Shown: positions 43,278 through 53,156, counted from the stretch's first letter. The stretch: DNA of 64,000 nucleotides from PSRF01 sp051000815 (GCA_051000815.1 JBPCNX010000093.1:30226-94225); one strand, 5' to 3'. The notes: generated from the letters alone by a model not told the origin. Made by a program: numbers and translations.

Positions 43278-43648
43278 TTTTCCTTTTGCTCCTCAAAGCC
43301 CGGATAATTCGGGGTTATTTAGGTTCGAATCTTAGATGCTTCGTTGAACCCGCAGGATGCAATATCCTTGCAATTCGCAGAGATTTCGCACAGGAAGCTT
43401 GCACCTCCTCTGGTCAGCGAACAATTTAGGGCTCAGCGAAACTAAGCATTATAGCCAACGATCGTTTGAAAAGCTATAAGTTTTTACTGCGTTCTTTTAG
43501 TGGGTGTGTGGCGGTGTATGGCTGGGTGCTTAGTGTCGAAGTACAGGCGCTCTGGGGAAGTTTGAAAGACTAAGCGCCGCTCCAGGTCACCATAATGTAC
43601 CTGGGCGGCGCTTGAGTTTTTGAGAACTGGTTCGCGGGGAAACTGGGG
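43278..43648. other. Intergenic region
   Basis: 371 bases between two minus-strand genes. It contains the strong hairpin at 43572-43621. I looked for tRNA-, tmRNA- or riboswitch-like pairing and see nothing convincing. Confidence 0.4.
43572..43621. terminator. Strong hairpin downstream of HU gene
   Basis: AAGCGCCGC-TCCAGGT and ACCTGG-GCGGCGCTT pair over about 15 bp with a bulge. GAGTTTTT follows on the plus strand. It lies immediately downstream of the minus-strand HU gene and probably terminates it. Confidence 0.65.
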
Positions 43649-43960
43649 CTATTTCTTCGGTAACACCGTATCCTTCATGGCCTTTCCTACGCGAAACTTT
43701 AGAGTCGTTTTTGCGGGGATTTGAATCGTTTCTCCCGTAGCTGGATTGCGTCCTTCGCGTGCTTTACGTTCTGATCTGACGAGTTTGCCGAATCCGGGCA
43801 ACACAAACTCTCCATTAGTTTTTACCTGGCCTGAGGCTAGGTTATAGAGTTCGTCGAAAAACTCCTTTACCTGCCCACGTTTCATTCCAGTTTTCTCCGC
43901 AAAGTGATTGAACACTTCTGACTGGGTCATGCGCTTCTTGCCTGCCGCTTTGGTCGCCAT
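43649..43960 (-). CDS. HU-family DNA-binding protein
   Basis: 103 aa from the ATG at 43960. HU/IHF fold: MTQSEVFNHFAEKTGMKRGQ, LYNLASGQVKTNGEFVLPGF, then the DNA-binding arm GKLVRSERKAREGRNPATGE and the C-terminal KTTLKFRVGKAMKD. The N-terminal ATKAAGKKR extension is short and basic. Nucleoid-associated, it bends DNA non-specifically as a dimer. Confidence 0.93.
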   Translation of the reverse strand: MATKAAGKKRMTQSEVFNHFAEKTGMKRGQVKEFFDELYNLASGQVKTNGEFVLPGFGKLVRSERKAREGRNPATGETIQIPAKTTLKFRVGKAMKDTVLPKK

Positions 43961-44269
43961 AGTCTGGTGTGACACCTCCAATAGGACGTTAGAATTGAAA
44001 AGCGTTGCGACATTCATATATCACAGTAATTCAGCAATGTCCCGAAGAATTGTCAATTTTTGGCGTGTTTTTGCGAAAAAAACTCGCTGCAGAGCACGAC
44101 GACCCCATGCTGCAAAACGCCTTAGCCAACGCCTCAGCCAAAGAGACAACCGAACTCCAGACCAAGAACCGTAACCTCAGGGGACGAGCGTTCAAAGTAC
44201 AGGGTACCCACGTGGCGCTATGATGGGCGACACATCACGACACATTACTCTTAGGGACGGCTTGCAGGC
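43961..44269. other. Divergent intergenic region of HU and DinB genes
   Basis: 309 bases. It contains a candidate HU promoter at 44028-44056; nothing else recognised. Confidence 0.4.
44028..44056 (-). promoter_or_regulatory. Candidate HU gene promoter
   Basis: On the minus strand a perfect TTGACA (44056-44051) is followed after 17 bases by TGAATT (44033-44028), about 70 bases before the HU start. The -10 match is weak. Confidence 0.35.
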
Positions 44270-44778
44270 ATGAAACTGACAGAGTTCTTGTTGGCAGAAC
44301 TGGATCGTGAGGTTGAACGTTCTCGACGCGCTTTGGCGCAGGTCCCTGAAGGGAAGTACGAATGGAAACCGCATGATAAATCGATGATCTTCGGCTATCT
44401 GGCCAATATGGTCGCAACTATTCCGTCGTGGATCACCATGCAAATTGTGCAAGCGGAGTTGGACGTGGCCCCAGCGGAGGTGGAAAAATGGAACAGAAAC
44501 GGATGGAGACGAGCACCGAATTGCTCGCCGCCCTTGAGAAGTCAGCGGCTGACGCAGTTAAGGCGATGCAGCAGACGACCGACGAGCACCTGCTGACTAA
44601 TTGGCGATTACTGGCCCGTGGACAGGCTGTGATGGAAGCGCCTCGGTACGAAATGATTCAGGACACCATCAACCATTGGGCTCATCACCGCGGTCAAATG
44701 ACGGTTTATCTGCGTTTGATGGGGGCGAAAGTCCCGGCGCTTTACGGACCGTCAGCGGACGATAGTGAATTTCGGTAG
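44270..44778 (+). pseudogene. DinB-family protein, frame-disrupted
   Basis: Frame one (44270 on) gives MKLTEFLLAELDREVERSRR up to DVAP. The rest, SGGGKMEQKRMETSTELLAA through HWAHHRGQMTVYLRLMGAKV to YGPSADDSEF at 44778, is in another frame. The switch is at the CCCC run (44469-44472), where one C seems missing. Both halves match the DinB fold, including the terminal His pair. The intact paralogue is at 11524-12024. The homopolymer position favours a sequencing indel. Confidence 0.8.
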
Positions 44779-44832
44779 CTTTTGCCTTTAGGCAGGTCAA
44801 TCCACTTGTACGTAGAACAGAGAGAGAGAAGA

Positions 44833-44878
44833 CAAGAGGCGGTGTTGATTCATTCTTGCGATGTGACCCCGCCTCTTG
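44833..44878. terminator. Hairpin between convergent genes
   Basis: CAAGAGGCGG (44833-44842) and CCGCCTCTTG (44869-44878) form a perfect 10-bp stem with a 26-base loop, between the DinB and lipoprotein genes, which converge here. Confidence 0.6.
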
Positions 44879-44913
44879 CCCTGCTCATAACCTGGCAAAG
44901 GTGACTATCTTTA

Positions 44914-45723
44914 TCACTCGCTAACAGCGAACTTGATATCGTCATCACTTTCAGCCAGCTTTCGATCGTCCTTGTTGAATGCTTCAATCTGCCAACGATA
45001 GATACCTTTTTGCAATGGCTTGTCGAGAGGGATTGAAGTCGCTTCGACGCGTTCGTTAATGTAGGGTGAGGTGACGCTGGCATCTTCGGCAAAGACGCTG
45101 AGTTTGTAGTACGCCGCATCCGGATAAGCTTCCCATTTCAGTTCCACGCCCTGGCTTACTTTGGCTGCGGCTTTAGGATTGAGGGTTCGTAGGTCGCTCT
45201 TGAAAAGATTGGTAATAGGCACGAACAAAGTTTTGTCAGCGGTAACGTCGTACTTCGCCGCACTAATACCCGCGATTCCCGAAGTGGCAAACACGTATCG
45301 ATTCGTCTCGAAGACACGTGCGGTCAAGGCTTCATATGTTTTCGGGGAGACGTTCGTAATCACATAGACTCCATCCGCGTCCGTCCTCGCTGTATAGGTT
45401 TGTCCACTACAACCGCTGAGGAAGCGGCTAAACGTTTCGCACAACCTCACCTCGATGTTTTCTGCAGGCTTACTGTTATAGAAGACTTTTCCCTGAACGT
45501 TGCCCGTTCCGGGTGCAGGCTTCAACTTCTCGATCCCTGCCTCACTCGGTTGAGTTGCCCCAGCGTTGGTTGCTGTGGAGTCAGAGCTTGTCGGTGATTT
45601 GTTGCCCGGGCTGCAACCAGTCAAACCAATCAGTGACATTACGCTCAACAAGCAAATGCCAGCAGAACATGAAACTCGTGCTGGTGATGATTGTGGTTTT
45701 CGTAAACATTCAAGCGTCGTCAT
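44914..45723 (-). CDS. Lipoprotein with carboxypeptidase-regulatory-like domain
   Basis: 269 aa. The signal peptide ends in the lipobox LTGC, so it should be lipid-anchored; a Ser/Thr-rich linker follows. Then comes a CarboxypepD_reg-like beta-sandwich (about 73-150: GNVQGKVFYNSKPAENIEVR, YTARTDADGVYVITNVSPKT) and a fibronectin III-like module (about 185-268: LKWEAYPDAAYYKLSVFAED, YRWQIEAFNKDDRKLAES). Probably a surface or periplasmic structural protein. No catalytic motif. Confidence 0.8.
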   Translation of the reverse strand: MTTLECLRKPQSSPARVSCSAGICLLSVMSLIGLTGCSPGNKSPTSSDSTATNAGATQPSEAGIEKLKPAPGTGNVQGKVFYNSKPAENIEVRLCETFSRFLSGCSGQTYTARTDADGVYVITNVSPKTYEALTARVFETNRYVFATSGIAGISAAKYDVTADKTLFVPITNLFKSDLRTLNPKAAAKVSQGVELKWEAYPDAAYYKLSVFAEDASVTSPYINERVEATSIPLDKPLQKGIYRWQIEAFNKDDRKLAESDDDIKFAVSE

Positions 45724-45876
45724 ATCTCAACCCCCTGATGTCTTAGAGTGATAAAGCAAATTCTTTACGAAGCTGTTCGGTTTTTTGATTGCTAAGTTTG
45801 TATGGTCTTGTATGCTCCGTCTGATGACAACACGTACAGTTCAAAGTGTGGCTCAAGGTTTATCATAATAGAGCAA

Positions 45877-47577
45877 ATGAAAATTTCGACTTTAAGCATC
45901 GTGGCAACTTTCGCCATCTTACTTATATCCTCACCCGCTCCTCCGACCAACCACCCCTTATACGGGGGCAGCGTGGTCGTTGCAATCTCCTCAGATCCTG
46001 GCGGGCTGAATCCATCCATCACAACTCAGGGCGGGGTACATCTGATTTGCGGCTCAATATTTAGTGGGCTCGTTGCTCACGATTTTGACCTCAATCCGGT
46101 TCCCGATTTGGCAGAACGCTGGCAAGTCTCTCCCGACGGTCGCACTTATACGTTCTTCCTCGCACGAGAGGCGGTATTTCATGACGGTTTGCCGGTGACT
46201 GCCGAAGACGTGCGGTTTACGTTCGAGCAATTGTTACTGAAGTACCACTCTCGCACCCGCACCTCGATAGGTGACACTTTACGTCGTATAGATACTCCCG
46301 ACCAGCACACCGTCGTCTTTAACTTCGACAAACCATACGCTGCTTTCCTAAGACTCGTTGATGTAACCAATGCTCCTGTGATGCCGAAGCACTTGTACGA
46401 AGGAACAGATCCGCTTACGAATCCACACAACACAAATCCTGTAGGCAGCGGTCCTTTTAAGCTTCAGGAGTGGTTAAAAGGCGATCATCTTACGCTTGTG
46501 AAGAACGAGCGCTACTTCAAGAGAGGCAAACCTTATCTGGATCGCGTCGTGTACAAGGTCATGCCTACCGGGGGGCTGGCGACTATCGCATTCGAGGGCG
46601 GTGAGGTTGACTATCTTCTGGGCGCATCACCGCTCGACATAGCGCGATTAAAAAACCTATCCGGCGTCGTGGTCACCACTAAGGGACGCGAGGGCTTTGC
46701 CACCGTCGAAACGCTTATCCCAAACCTTGCGCGTGCGCCGCTCTCCGACCTACGCGTGAGGCGGGCAATGGCCCACGCCATTGATAAAAACTTTCTGGTG
46801 GATAAGCTTTTATTCGGCCAGGGAGTTGCGGCTACTGGTCCCATTTCGCACATGCTCGGGTGGGCGTATCACCCTAACGTCGACAAATACGATCACGACG
46901 TAGTGCTTGCTAATCGGCTACTCGATGAAGCAGGTCAGAGGCGTGGAAAAGACGGAATACGGTTTCATTTGAAGTTTGTACACGCGGCTTCCTACGCGAA
47001 AGTTGCCGAGGCGCTACGCGATCAGTTTCGCGAAGTAGGTATCGCGGTCGATCTGCAACTCATGGAGTTCGCTGCTGCCGTGGATGCCGTCTATATCAAA
47101 AAGGATTTCGACCTGGGGTTCGCATCATTCGAAAACGGGCCCGATCCGGATATCGGAGTCAAACGCACGGTTGTCTCCTCAAACATCGGACCGATCCCTT
47201 TTTCCAACGGGGCGGGCTATCGCAATTCGCGCGTTGATGAATTATTCGCTCTCGCGGCTTCCGAGTTGGACAGGCAAAAACGCGCCACGTATTACTTTGA
47301 AGCGCAGAACCTTCTCGTGAAGGACCTGCCTTACTTCTGGCTCTACGAGCCTAATTCGAGTGCCGCATACCGCGCGGGGTTGCAGGGCATGTATGAGTGG
47401 AGTGCGAAATCAAATATCTATTTCGCCCAGGATGCCTGGTGGGCCGACGGCGCGCGCGCGGCTCATTCGTCCGCAGGCAGTTTCACGCGTTGGAGGTTTT
47501 ACTTACTCCTGGCGCTCGTTGCTCTTTCTGTCCTTGCCGCCGCAATTCTGCTGAAGAGAAGACGGCGAAGAACCTGA
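45877..47577 (+). CDS. Peptide/nickel-type ABC transporter substrate-binding protein (family 5)
   Basis: 566 aa from the ATG at 45877 with a signal peptide. SBP_bac_5 features: AERWQVSPDGRTYTFFLARE, VFHDGLPVTAEDVRFTFEQL, NPVGSGPFKLQEWLKGDHLT, VRRAMAHAIDKNFLVDKLLF, and a closing YFWLYEPNSSAAYR. Unusually it ends in a transmembrane helix plus arginines (FYLLLALVALSVLAAAILLK, RRRRR), so it may be membrane-tethered at the C-terminus. It converges with the permease operon at 47581-52951, 3 bases apart, and probably serves it. Confidence 0.9.
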   Translation: MKISTLSIVATFAILLISSPAPPTNHPLYGGSVVVAISSDPGGLNPSITTQGGVHLICGSIFSGLVAHDFDLNPVPDLAERWQVSPDGRTYTFFLAREAVFHDGLPVTAEDVRFTFEQLLLKYHSRTRTSIGDTLRRIDTPDQHTVVFNFDKPYAAFLRLVDVTNAPVMPKHLYEGTDPLTNPHNTNPVGSGPFKLQEWLKGDHLTLVKNERYFKRGKPYLDRVVYKVMPTGGLATIAFEGGEVDYLLGASPLDIARLKNLSGVVVTTKGREGFATVETLIPNLARAPLSDLRVRRAMAHAIDKNFLVDKLLFGQGVAATGPISHMLGWAYHPNVDKYDHDVVLANRLLDEAGQRRGKDGIRFHLKFVHAASYAKVAEALRDQFREVGIAVDLQLMEFAAAVDAVYIKKDFDLGFASFENGPDPDIGVKRTVVSSNIGPIPFSNGAGYRNSRVDELFALAASELDRQKRATYYFEAQNLLVKDLPYFWLYEPNSSAAYRAGLQGMYEWSAKSNIYFAQDAWWADGARAAHSSAGSFTRWRFYLLLALVALSVLAAAILLKRRRRRT

Positions 47578-47580
47578 GCG

Positions 47581-48465
47581 TCACGTGGGCTTCTCGAGAT
47601 TTACGATGCGCGCCTTGGGGTCAAGCGCGCGGCTGAGTGCGTCGCCGACCATGTTAAGTGCCAGGACAAGCAGCGAGACAGCCAGCGCCGGAAAGAACAT
47701 GACCCACCAGGCATCGCGAATGAAGTGCTCCCCGTTGTGCAGCATATAGCCCCAACTCATGTAGTAGCTGTTTCCAATACCGATAAACTCCAACGCGGCT
47801 TCGACCAGAATCACTCCACCCACCATCAGCACAACGTTGGTAATTATTATGGGGAGCGCGTTGGGTAGGATGGTGCGAAACAGTATCCGCACCGGACTGG
47901 CGCCCATGGCGCGTGCGGCTTCCACAAAGCTTCTTTCCTTAAGTGACATCACCTCTGCCCTGACGAGACGCGCGGTAGTCGGCCAATAGGTGACGCTCAA
48001 TACGACGATCAGTGTGAAAAAGGTAGACCCGAAGAGCGCGGCTATAACGAGGGCCAGAAAGAACCTTGGCGGTATGAGGAAAAGTTCCGTGAGCCGCATT
48101 AATAGATCGTCGATAAGTCCGCCGGCGTAGCCCGCCGTCAGTCCGATCAAGACTCCAATGAGTCCGCTCAAAACCGCGACCGTGACGCCAATCGCGATGG
48201 AAACCCTGGCGCCATGAATCACTCCGCTAAAGATGTCGCGCCCGAGGTCGTCGGTGCCAAATAGATACCTGGCAGAAGGAGGGCGCAAACTTTCCTCCGA
48301 AGTCCTGTGTGGATCGTGCGGCGCAATCTGGTTGGCGAACACCGCCCCGAAGATAAAGACCGCCAGCAATGCGACTGCGGCCACCAGCGTGCGGCTGCCT
48401 TGAAAGCTGCGCCAGCCGATTATATTTGTTACCGGCGCGCGTTTCTCTAACGTCTCGTGATTCAT
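47581..48465 (-). CDS. ABC transporter permease, DppC type
   Basis: 294 aa inner-membrane permease: N-terminal OppC_N helix, LFGTDDLGRDIFSGVIHGAR, then the BPD_transp_1 domain with the ATPase-contact EAA loop FVEAARAMGASPVRILFRTI. It overlaps the DppB-type gene upstream by 4 bases (ATGA), showing translational coupling. Last gene of a five-gene minus-strand operon; no ATPase genes are in the window. Confidence 0.93.
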   Translation of the reverse strand: MNHETLEKRAPVTNIIGWRSFQGSRTLVAAVALLAVFIFGAVFANQIAPHDPHRTSEESLRPPSARYLFGTDDLGRDIFSGVIHGARVSIAIGVTVAVLSGLIGVLIGLTAGYAGGLIDDLLMRLTELFLIPPRFFLALVIAALFGSTFFTLIVVLSVTYWPTTARLVRAEVMSLKERSFVEAARAMGASPVRILFRTILPNALPIIITNVVLMVGGVILVEAALEFIGIGNSYYMSWGYMLHNGEHFIRDAWWVMFFPALAVSLLVLALNMVGDALSRALDPKARIVNLEKPT

Positions 48466-49454
48466 TTACTGGTTCGTCCGTAACGAATGCGCGGATCGAG
48501 CGCGGAATAGGTCATGTCCACAATGAAATTCACTAAAATGACGCTAACCGAGATCATAAGAAATAGTCCCATCAAAACGGGGTAATCGCGCATTGCGAGC
48601 GCGTCTAGCATCAGCCTCCCGAGACCGGGCCAGGCGAATACTGTCTCGACAAGCACGGCGCCACTCAACAACATCCCAAAGTCATGGCCCACAACCGTGA
48701 CAATCGGGAGAAGCGCATTACGCAGCGCGTGCCCATAAACCACCCGGCCTTCGGACAAACCTTTGGCCCGCGCCGCGATCACAAAGTTTTCACTTAGCAC
48801 GTTCAGCATCGAGGTGCGGGTCAGGCGCATGATCTGGGCGATATAGACCACGGCGAGCGTAGTAACTGGCAACACCAGGTGACTAAGCACGTCAAGCCCG
48901 TACCTAAGGCCGGTCAATTGCTCAGTGGACGACGACAAATTCTGTGCAGGAAAGAGGCCGAGGCGGAGGGCAAACACGATGAGCAGTAGATGTCCTACTG
49001 AGAACGAGGGTACAGAGTAACCCACTAAGGCAAAGGCGTTGATGAATCGATCGGTCCCGGAGTTCTCCCGCCGGGCGGCTTCTACGCCGAGCACCACACC
49101 AGCGATGGACGAGACAAGGACAGCGCTTATCGTCAACAGGAACGTAGCTGGTATGCGTGCGATGATGACGCTGGTAACGGGCTGTTGGTAGCCGAGTGAA
49201 TACCCCAGGTCTCCGCGGAGCACGCTCGATAGATAGATCCAGAGTTGCGTGGCCAGCGGTTGATTCAAACCGAATTTCGCCCGAATGAACTCATAATACT
49301 TTTCGTCGCCGCTCTGTCCGGCAAGCAAATGAACCGGGTCACCTGGAGCGAGATGAATCAGAAGGAAATTGACTACAATTAGAATGAGGATCAGGATAAG
49401 CGATTGAATTACACGCCTGATGAAGAACCGGCCCGAAGCAAGTTTGGATTTCAA
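48462..49454 (-). CDS. ABC transporter permease, DppB type
   Basis: 330 aa: FLLIHLAPGDPVHLLAG near the N-terminus, LRGDLGYSLGYQQPV, the EAA loop FVIAARAKGLSEGRVVYGHA, and VLVETVFAWPGLGRLMLDAL. It forms the heterodimeric channel with the DppC-type gene downstream (4-base overlap). Substrate probably oligopeptides; not determinable from the permease. Confidence 0.93.
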   Translation of the reverse strand: MKSKLASGRFFIRRVIQSLILILILIVVNFLLIHLAPGDPVHLLAGQSGDEKYYEFIRAKFGLNQPLATQLWIYLSSVLRGDLGYSLGYQQPVTSVIIARIPATFLLTISAVLVSSIAGVVLGVEAARRENSGTDRFINAFALVGYSVPSFSVGHLLLIVFALRLGLFPAQNLSSSTEQLTGLRYGLDVLSHLVLPVTTLAVVYIAQIMRLTRTSMLNVLSENFVIAARAKGLSEGRVVYGHALRNALLPIVTVVGHDFGMLLSGAVLVETVFAWPGLGRLMLDALAMRDYPVLMGLFLMISVSVILVNFIVDMTYSALDPRIRYGRTSK

Positions 49455-49491
49455 AGTACCAGTTTCCTCGCGAAGTTTGCTGCGACTTCAC

Positions 49492-50418
49492 CTACCGCAA
49501 TCGCGGATCGAGCGCATCCCGCAACCCATCTCCCAGTAGATTGAATCCCATTACCGCCAGGCTGATTGCCAGGCCGGGATAGATCATTAGTTGCGGCGCG
49601 CTGCGGAGGAATGGGCGGCCGTCATTGAGCATCGCGCCCCATTCCGCTGTCGGCGGTTGCACTCCGAGACCGAGAAAGTTAAGACCTGAGATGGCCAAAA
49701 GTAAGCTCCCCATTTCCAACGTAGCGAGCACGACGATAGGTGGAATCACATTCGGAATTACGTGGCGAGTAATGATCCGGATGGGTGTGACACCGCCCGC
49801 GCGCGCGGCTTCGATGAATGGCCGCTCGCGCAAAGAGAGCACCAGCCCACGCACAATGCGCGCGTAAGACGCCCACCAAACAGTTATTACGCCGACCAGC
49901 ACGCTGCCTATCCCCACACCAACAAAGCCCGTGATCGCGAGCGCCAGGAGGAGCAGAGGGAAGGCTAGCACCATATCCACCACCCGCATGATGACCGCAT
50001 CCAGGAAGCCGCCGGCATAGCCGGACACTGCTCCGACAACAACGCCGAGCAGCAGCACGAGCAGTGAAGCGACGCCCGCAAACCCGAGCGACAACCGCGC
50101 CCCGAAGAGTAGCCGGCTAAGTATGCAGCGACCAAGATTATCCGTACCGAGCGGGAACGTAAGGCTGGGAGATTCAAGCCGTTCCGCGACGTGCTGCGCG
50201 GCCGGGTCGTGCGGTGCCAAGAGCGGTGCGGTGAGCGCTAGACCCACGAGCAGGAAGACGATGGAGAGTCCTACGATCGCCGCCCAGTCATCCAGAAAAC
50301 GAACAAAGATATCGGGCCGCCCGACGGCGAGTAGCGAGATAGTCTCAGCGTCTTGATTAGCCATCTCGAAGGGTGCATGCGGAGTCGCGCTCTCCAAGAT
50401 TCTTCGCTTGCTGTTCAT
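49492..50418 (-). CDS. ABC transporter permease, DppC/NikC type
   Basis: 308 aa. It has FPLGTDNLGRCILSRLLFGA, the EAA loop FIEAARAGGVTPIRIITRHV, and VLATLEMGSLLLAISGLNFL followed by GLGVQPPTAEWGAMLNDGRP. The last region reads very much like NikC of the nickel transporter. It overlaps the NikB-like permease by 4 bases. A nickel or metal-chelate substrate is an inference, helped by the nearby [NiFe]-hydrogenase locus. Confidence 0.92.
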   Translation of the reverse strand: MNSKRRILESATPHAPFEMANQDAETISLLAVGRPDIFVRFLDDWAAIVGLSIVFLLVGLALTAPLLAPHDPAAQHVAERLESPSLTFPLGTDNLGRCILSRLLFGARLSLGFAGVASLLVLLLGVVVGAVSGYAGGFLDAVIMRVVDMVLAFPLLLLALAITGFVGVGIGSVLVGVITVWWASYARIVRGLVLSLRERPFIEAARAGGVTPIRIITRHVIPNVIPPIVVLATLEMGSLLLAISGLNFLGLGVQPPTAEWGAMLNDGRPFLRSAPQLMIYPGLAISLAVMGFNLLGDGLRDALDPRLR

Positions 50419-51368
50419 CGGCGAATGGATCTCTTCTTAGCGTAACGTATGCGTGGATCAATCCAGGCATAGGAAAGGTCAACGGCTGCGCTGAGCAGGG
50501 TGAAAACCGCACCCATAAAGAGCACGAAGCCTTGAATCATCGGATAATCACGGTCGTAAATCGAGTTTATCAAAAGATTCCCAACGCCGGGCCACGCAAA
50601 GATCGTCTCTACGATCACGGCGCCGCTCAGGAGATGGCCAAAGGCAATCCCCGTAACCGTGAGCACCGGAAGCAAGGCAGGTTTCAAACAATGACCCCGG
50701 AGGACGGCCCACTCGCTGAGTCCTTTCGACCGCGCCGTGCGCACGAAGTCTTCGCCAAGCACTTCGAGCAGGCTTGAGCGAGTCAGGCGCGCGAGCGTCG
50801 CCCCTGTGCCGAGCCCGAGTGTCAGCGCAGGCAAGATCATTGCGTTTGGGCCATCGCGTCCCGCCACCGGCAGCCAACCGAGAGCGAGAGCGAAAACGAG
50901 AATTAGCAGGTAGGCGAGCCAGTAGCTCGGCAGCGACGCTCCTGTCAGTGCGCCTACCCGCGCCAAATGATCTATCCAGGAGCCGCGCCTCACCGCGGCA
51001 AGCACACCCAACGGCAAGGCAATGGCGAGCGCGATTACAAGGGCGCCGCAGGCGATCTGAAGTGTGGCGGGCAAGCGCGTGGCAAGTTCCTTAAGCACTG
51101 GCTCTTTCGTCCGGTACGAAGTGCCGAGGTCGCCTTGCGCCGCTGAAGCGAGCCACCGCGCATAGCGAACTGGCAGCGCATCGTCGAGACGATACTCGCG
51201 GCGTAGGGTCGCGATCTGCTCCTCGCTCGGAGGCGCGTCGGAAAGGCGATGAGCAATTACGGTCGCCGGGTCGCCCGGGGCAAGGTTGCTCAAAAGGAAA
51301 GCGAGCATCGATATACCAAGCCAGAGCGGAATGAGGGAAAGCAGGCGGGTGAGTAAATAGCGCTTCAT
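50415..51368 (-). CDS. ABC transporter permease, DppB/NikB type
   Basis: 317 aa. It has FLLSNLAPGDPATVIAHRLS, LGTSYRTKEPVLKELATRLP, the EAA loop FVRTARSKGLSEWAVLRGHC, and VIVETIFAWPGVGNLLINSI then YDRDYPMIQGFVLFM. Similar in flavour to NikB. It overlaps the binding-protein gene upstream and the NikC-like gene downstream by 4 bases each, so all are translationally coupled. Confidence 0.92.
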   Translation of the reverse strand: MKRYLLTRLLSLIPLWLGISMLAFLLSNLAPGDPATVIAHRLSDAPPSEEQIATLRREYRLDDALPVRYARWLASAAQGDLGTSYRTKEPVLKELATRLPATLQIACGALVIALAIALPLGVLAAVRRGSWIDHLARVGALTGASLPSYWLAYLLILVFALALGWLPVAGRDGPNAMILPALTLGLGTGATLARLTRSSLLEVLGEDFVRTARSKGLSEWAVLRGHCLKPALLPVLTVTGIAFGHLLSGAVIVETIFAWPGVGNLLINSIYDRDYPMIQGFVLFMGAVFTLLSAAVDLSYAWIDPRIRYAKKRSIRR

Positions 51369-52951
51369 CGCTTGGTGGAGATTGTATCCCAGCGTTGATT
51401 TAATAGAGATGGATGTGGAGCAAAGCCGTGCAAAGCTATGCGCATCGCGTAGATGCGCTTAAGGCCGGCGAGCGGAATGACGATGGCCTCCTCATTTACG
51501 AGCACGCGCTGCGCTTCGGCAGAGCGGCTCATGGTCTCATCACGCCGGTCCGTCTCGAGACCTGCTTCGATGATCGCATCGAAACGATCGCCGGGCGCGA
51601 AGTAGCGGACGGTCTTCCCGGATGACTTGGAGAAGAAACGCAACGCGGGAAGAAACATGGGGTTGCCGTCGTTTTGGTTGGGCGCTTCGAGGTCGAGATC
51701 AAACTCGCCAGACTCGATTCGCGCCTGGTACGAAGCCGAGTCGGGCGACCTAACAATGCGCAGTTCAATGCCACTAGTTGCCAGTTGCGCCTGTATGAAC
51801 TCCAGCGTCGCTGTATCAAACTCCGGCCACGCGATCATCGTCAGAATTAGCCGTCGACCGTTGCGCACTCTCACGCCATCAGCCCCGGGTAGCCATCCTT
51901 CTTGCGCGAGCAAATGCTTCGCGCGGTCCTTATCAAAAACGGAGCCCTCAACAAGACTTGCGTAACCGCCTAACATGGCCCGCGGCCCCATCGTGGCAAT
52001 CAACTCTCCGTTACCCTCCCAAACTTTTTCGATCAACATACTACGGTCTATCGACGACCCGATAGCACGTCGTAAGTTTTTGTTTGCCAGAAGATCGTAA
52101 GGCGACTTGCCATGAATGTTAAGAAATATGGCGGCCACACGCCCAACAGGCGCTTCGATTACAGACGTACCTGCCTGTGCGCGCAAGGTGGCTGCTTGCT
52201 CACGCGGGACGTCGAGAATCATGTCGGCCTCACCGGCTTGTAATGCAAGCACGCGGGTTGTGTCGTCTGGTAAGAATCGAAAGGTAAGCCGCCGCAAACC
52301 AGGGCGCTCTCCCCAATAACGTTCGTTGCGCTCGGTCTTAAGCCACTCGCCGCGGCGGTATTCGACGAGCTTAAACGGGCCGGTGCCGACCGGTAGAGTT
52401 GCAGGCTCAGTGCCAGGGGCGATAATACTGTAGTTAGCATGCCCAATCTGTTCCAGAAGGTGTTGGTTTGGGCGTTCAGGTGTTAGATCCACCGTGAGTT
52501 CATCCACGGCGCTGACGGAATTTTCGCCAAGATAGGTATGCTGATAGATCCCCGCGCGATCCCCCTTCACGAGCCGGGCGACGGTGTATTTGACAGCCTC
52601 GCTTGTAAGCGGCTGGCCGTTAGAGAAGACAACGTTAGGTCGCAGGAAGAAACGCCATGTGTTGCCGTGACGCTCCCAACGCGTCGCCAGCAGCGGCTCA
52701 ATGTCGTAGTCCGGAGTAATGCGAACGAGGGGTTCACAAATTTGGCCGTTGAGCGGATACATGCCGAGCTTCGACTTGAGAGGTTCGACCACGTAGTCGT
52801 CAGCGCGCACGCCGATGATTAGTTCATCTTCGTTGCCCGCCGGCCTGTTAGTACCACAGGAGAACAGGAGAAAGCACAGCGCGACTCCAATTAGAGTTCG
52901 GCCAAATGAACGATGAATGATCGCTTTGACGTTAAGTTCGGGTTGAAGCAT
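51365..52951 (-). CDS. ABC substrate-binding lipoprotein (family 5, NikA/peptide type)
   Basis: 528 aa. A lipoprotein signal ends in LLFSC, then the SBP_bac_5 fold: GQICEPLVRITPDYDIEPLL, FSNGQPLTSEAVKYTVARLV, LPVGTGPFKLVEYRRGEW, TERNERYWGERPGLRRLTFR, RRAIGSSIDRSMLIEKVWEG. First gene of the operon with two permease pairs. The family includes dipeptide, oligopeptide and nickel (NikA) binders; the ligand cannot be decided by eye. Confidence 0.9.
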   Translation of the reverse strand: MLQPELNVKAIIHRSFGRTLIGVALCFLLFSCGTNRPAGNEDELIIGVRADDYVVEPLKSKLGMYPLNGQICEPLVRITPDYDIEPLLATRWERHGNTWRFFLRPNVVFSNGQPLTSEAVKYTVARLVKGDRAGIYQHTYLGENSVSAVDELTVDLTPERPNQHLLEQIGHANYSIIAPGTEPATLPVGTGPFKLVEYRRGEWLKTERNERYWGERPGLRRLTFRFLPDDTTRVLALQAGEADMILDVPREQAATLRAQAGTSVIEAPVGRVAAIFLNIHGKSPYDLLANKNLRRAIGSSIDRSMLIEKVWEGNGELIATMGPRAMLGGYASLVEGSVFDKDRAKHLLAQEGWLPGADGVRVRNGRRLILTMIAWPEFDTATLEFIQAQLATSGIELRIVRSPDSASYQARIESGEFDLDLEAPNQNDGNPMFLPALRFFSKSSGKTVRYFAPGDRFDAIIEAGLETDRRDETMSRSAEAQRVLVNEEAIVIPLAGLKRIYAMRIALHGFAPHPSLLNQRWDTISTKR

Positions 52952-53156
52952 TGTCTCGGATTTGAATCATACTCGGCGAAGGTTGCTACCGCCATGAGGG
53001 GCCATGCACATAATTTGAATTCTTGATTGGTTGAAATGAAAGCCGGGGAGGGACCCAGGCACACCGTCGTCACGTACGCGGGTAGGCTTCAACGCCACTT
53101 TCCCGAGAAGGATAGCGCCTGGGTTTTGCAGAGCGGGTCTGCTTTTAGCTCACGTC

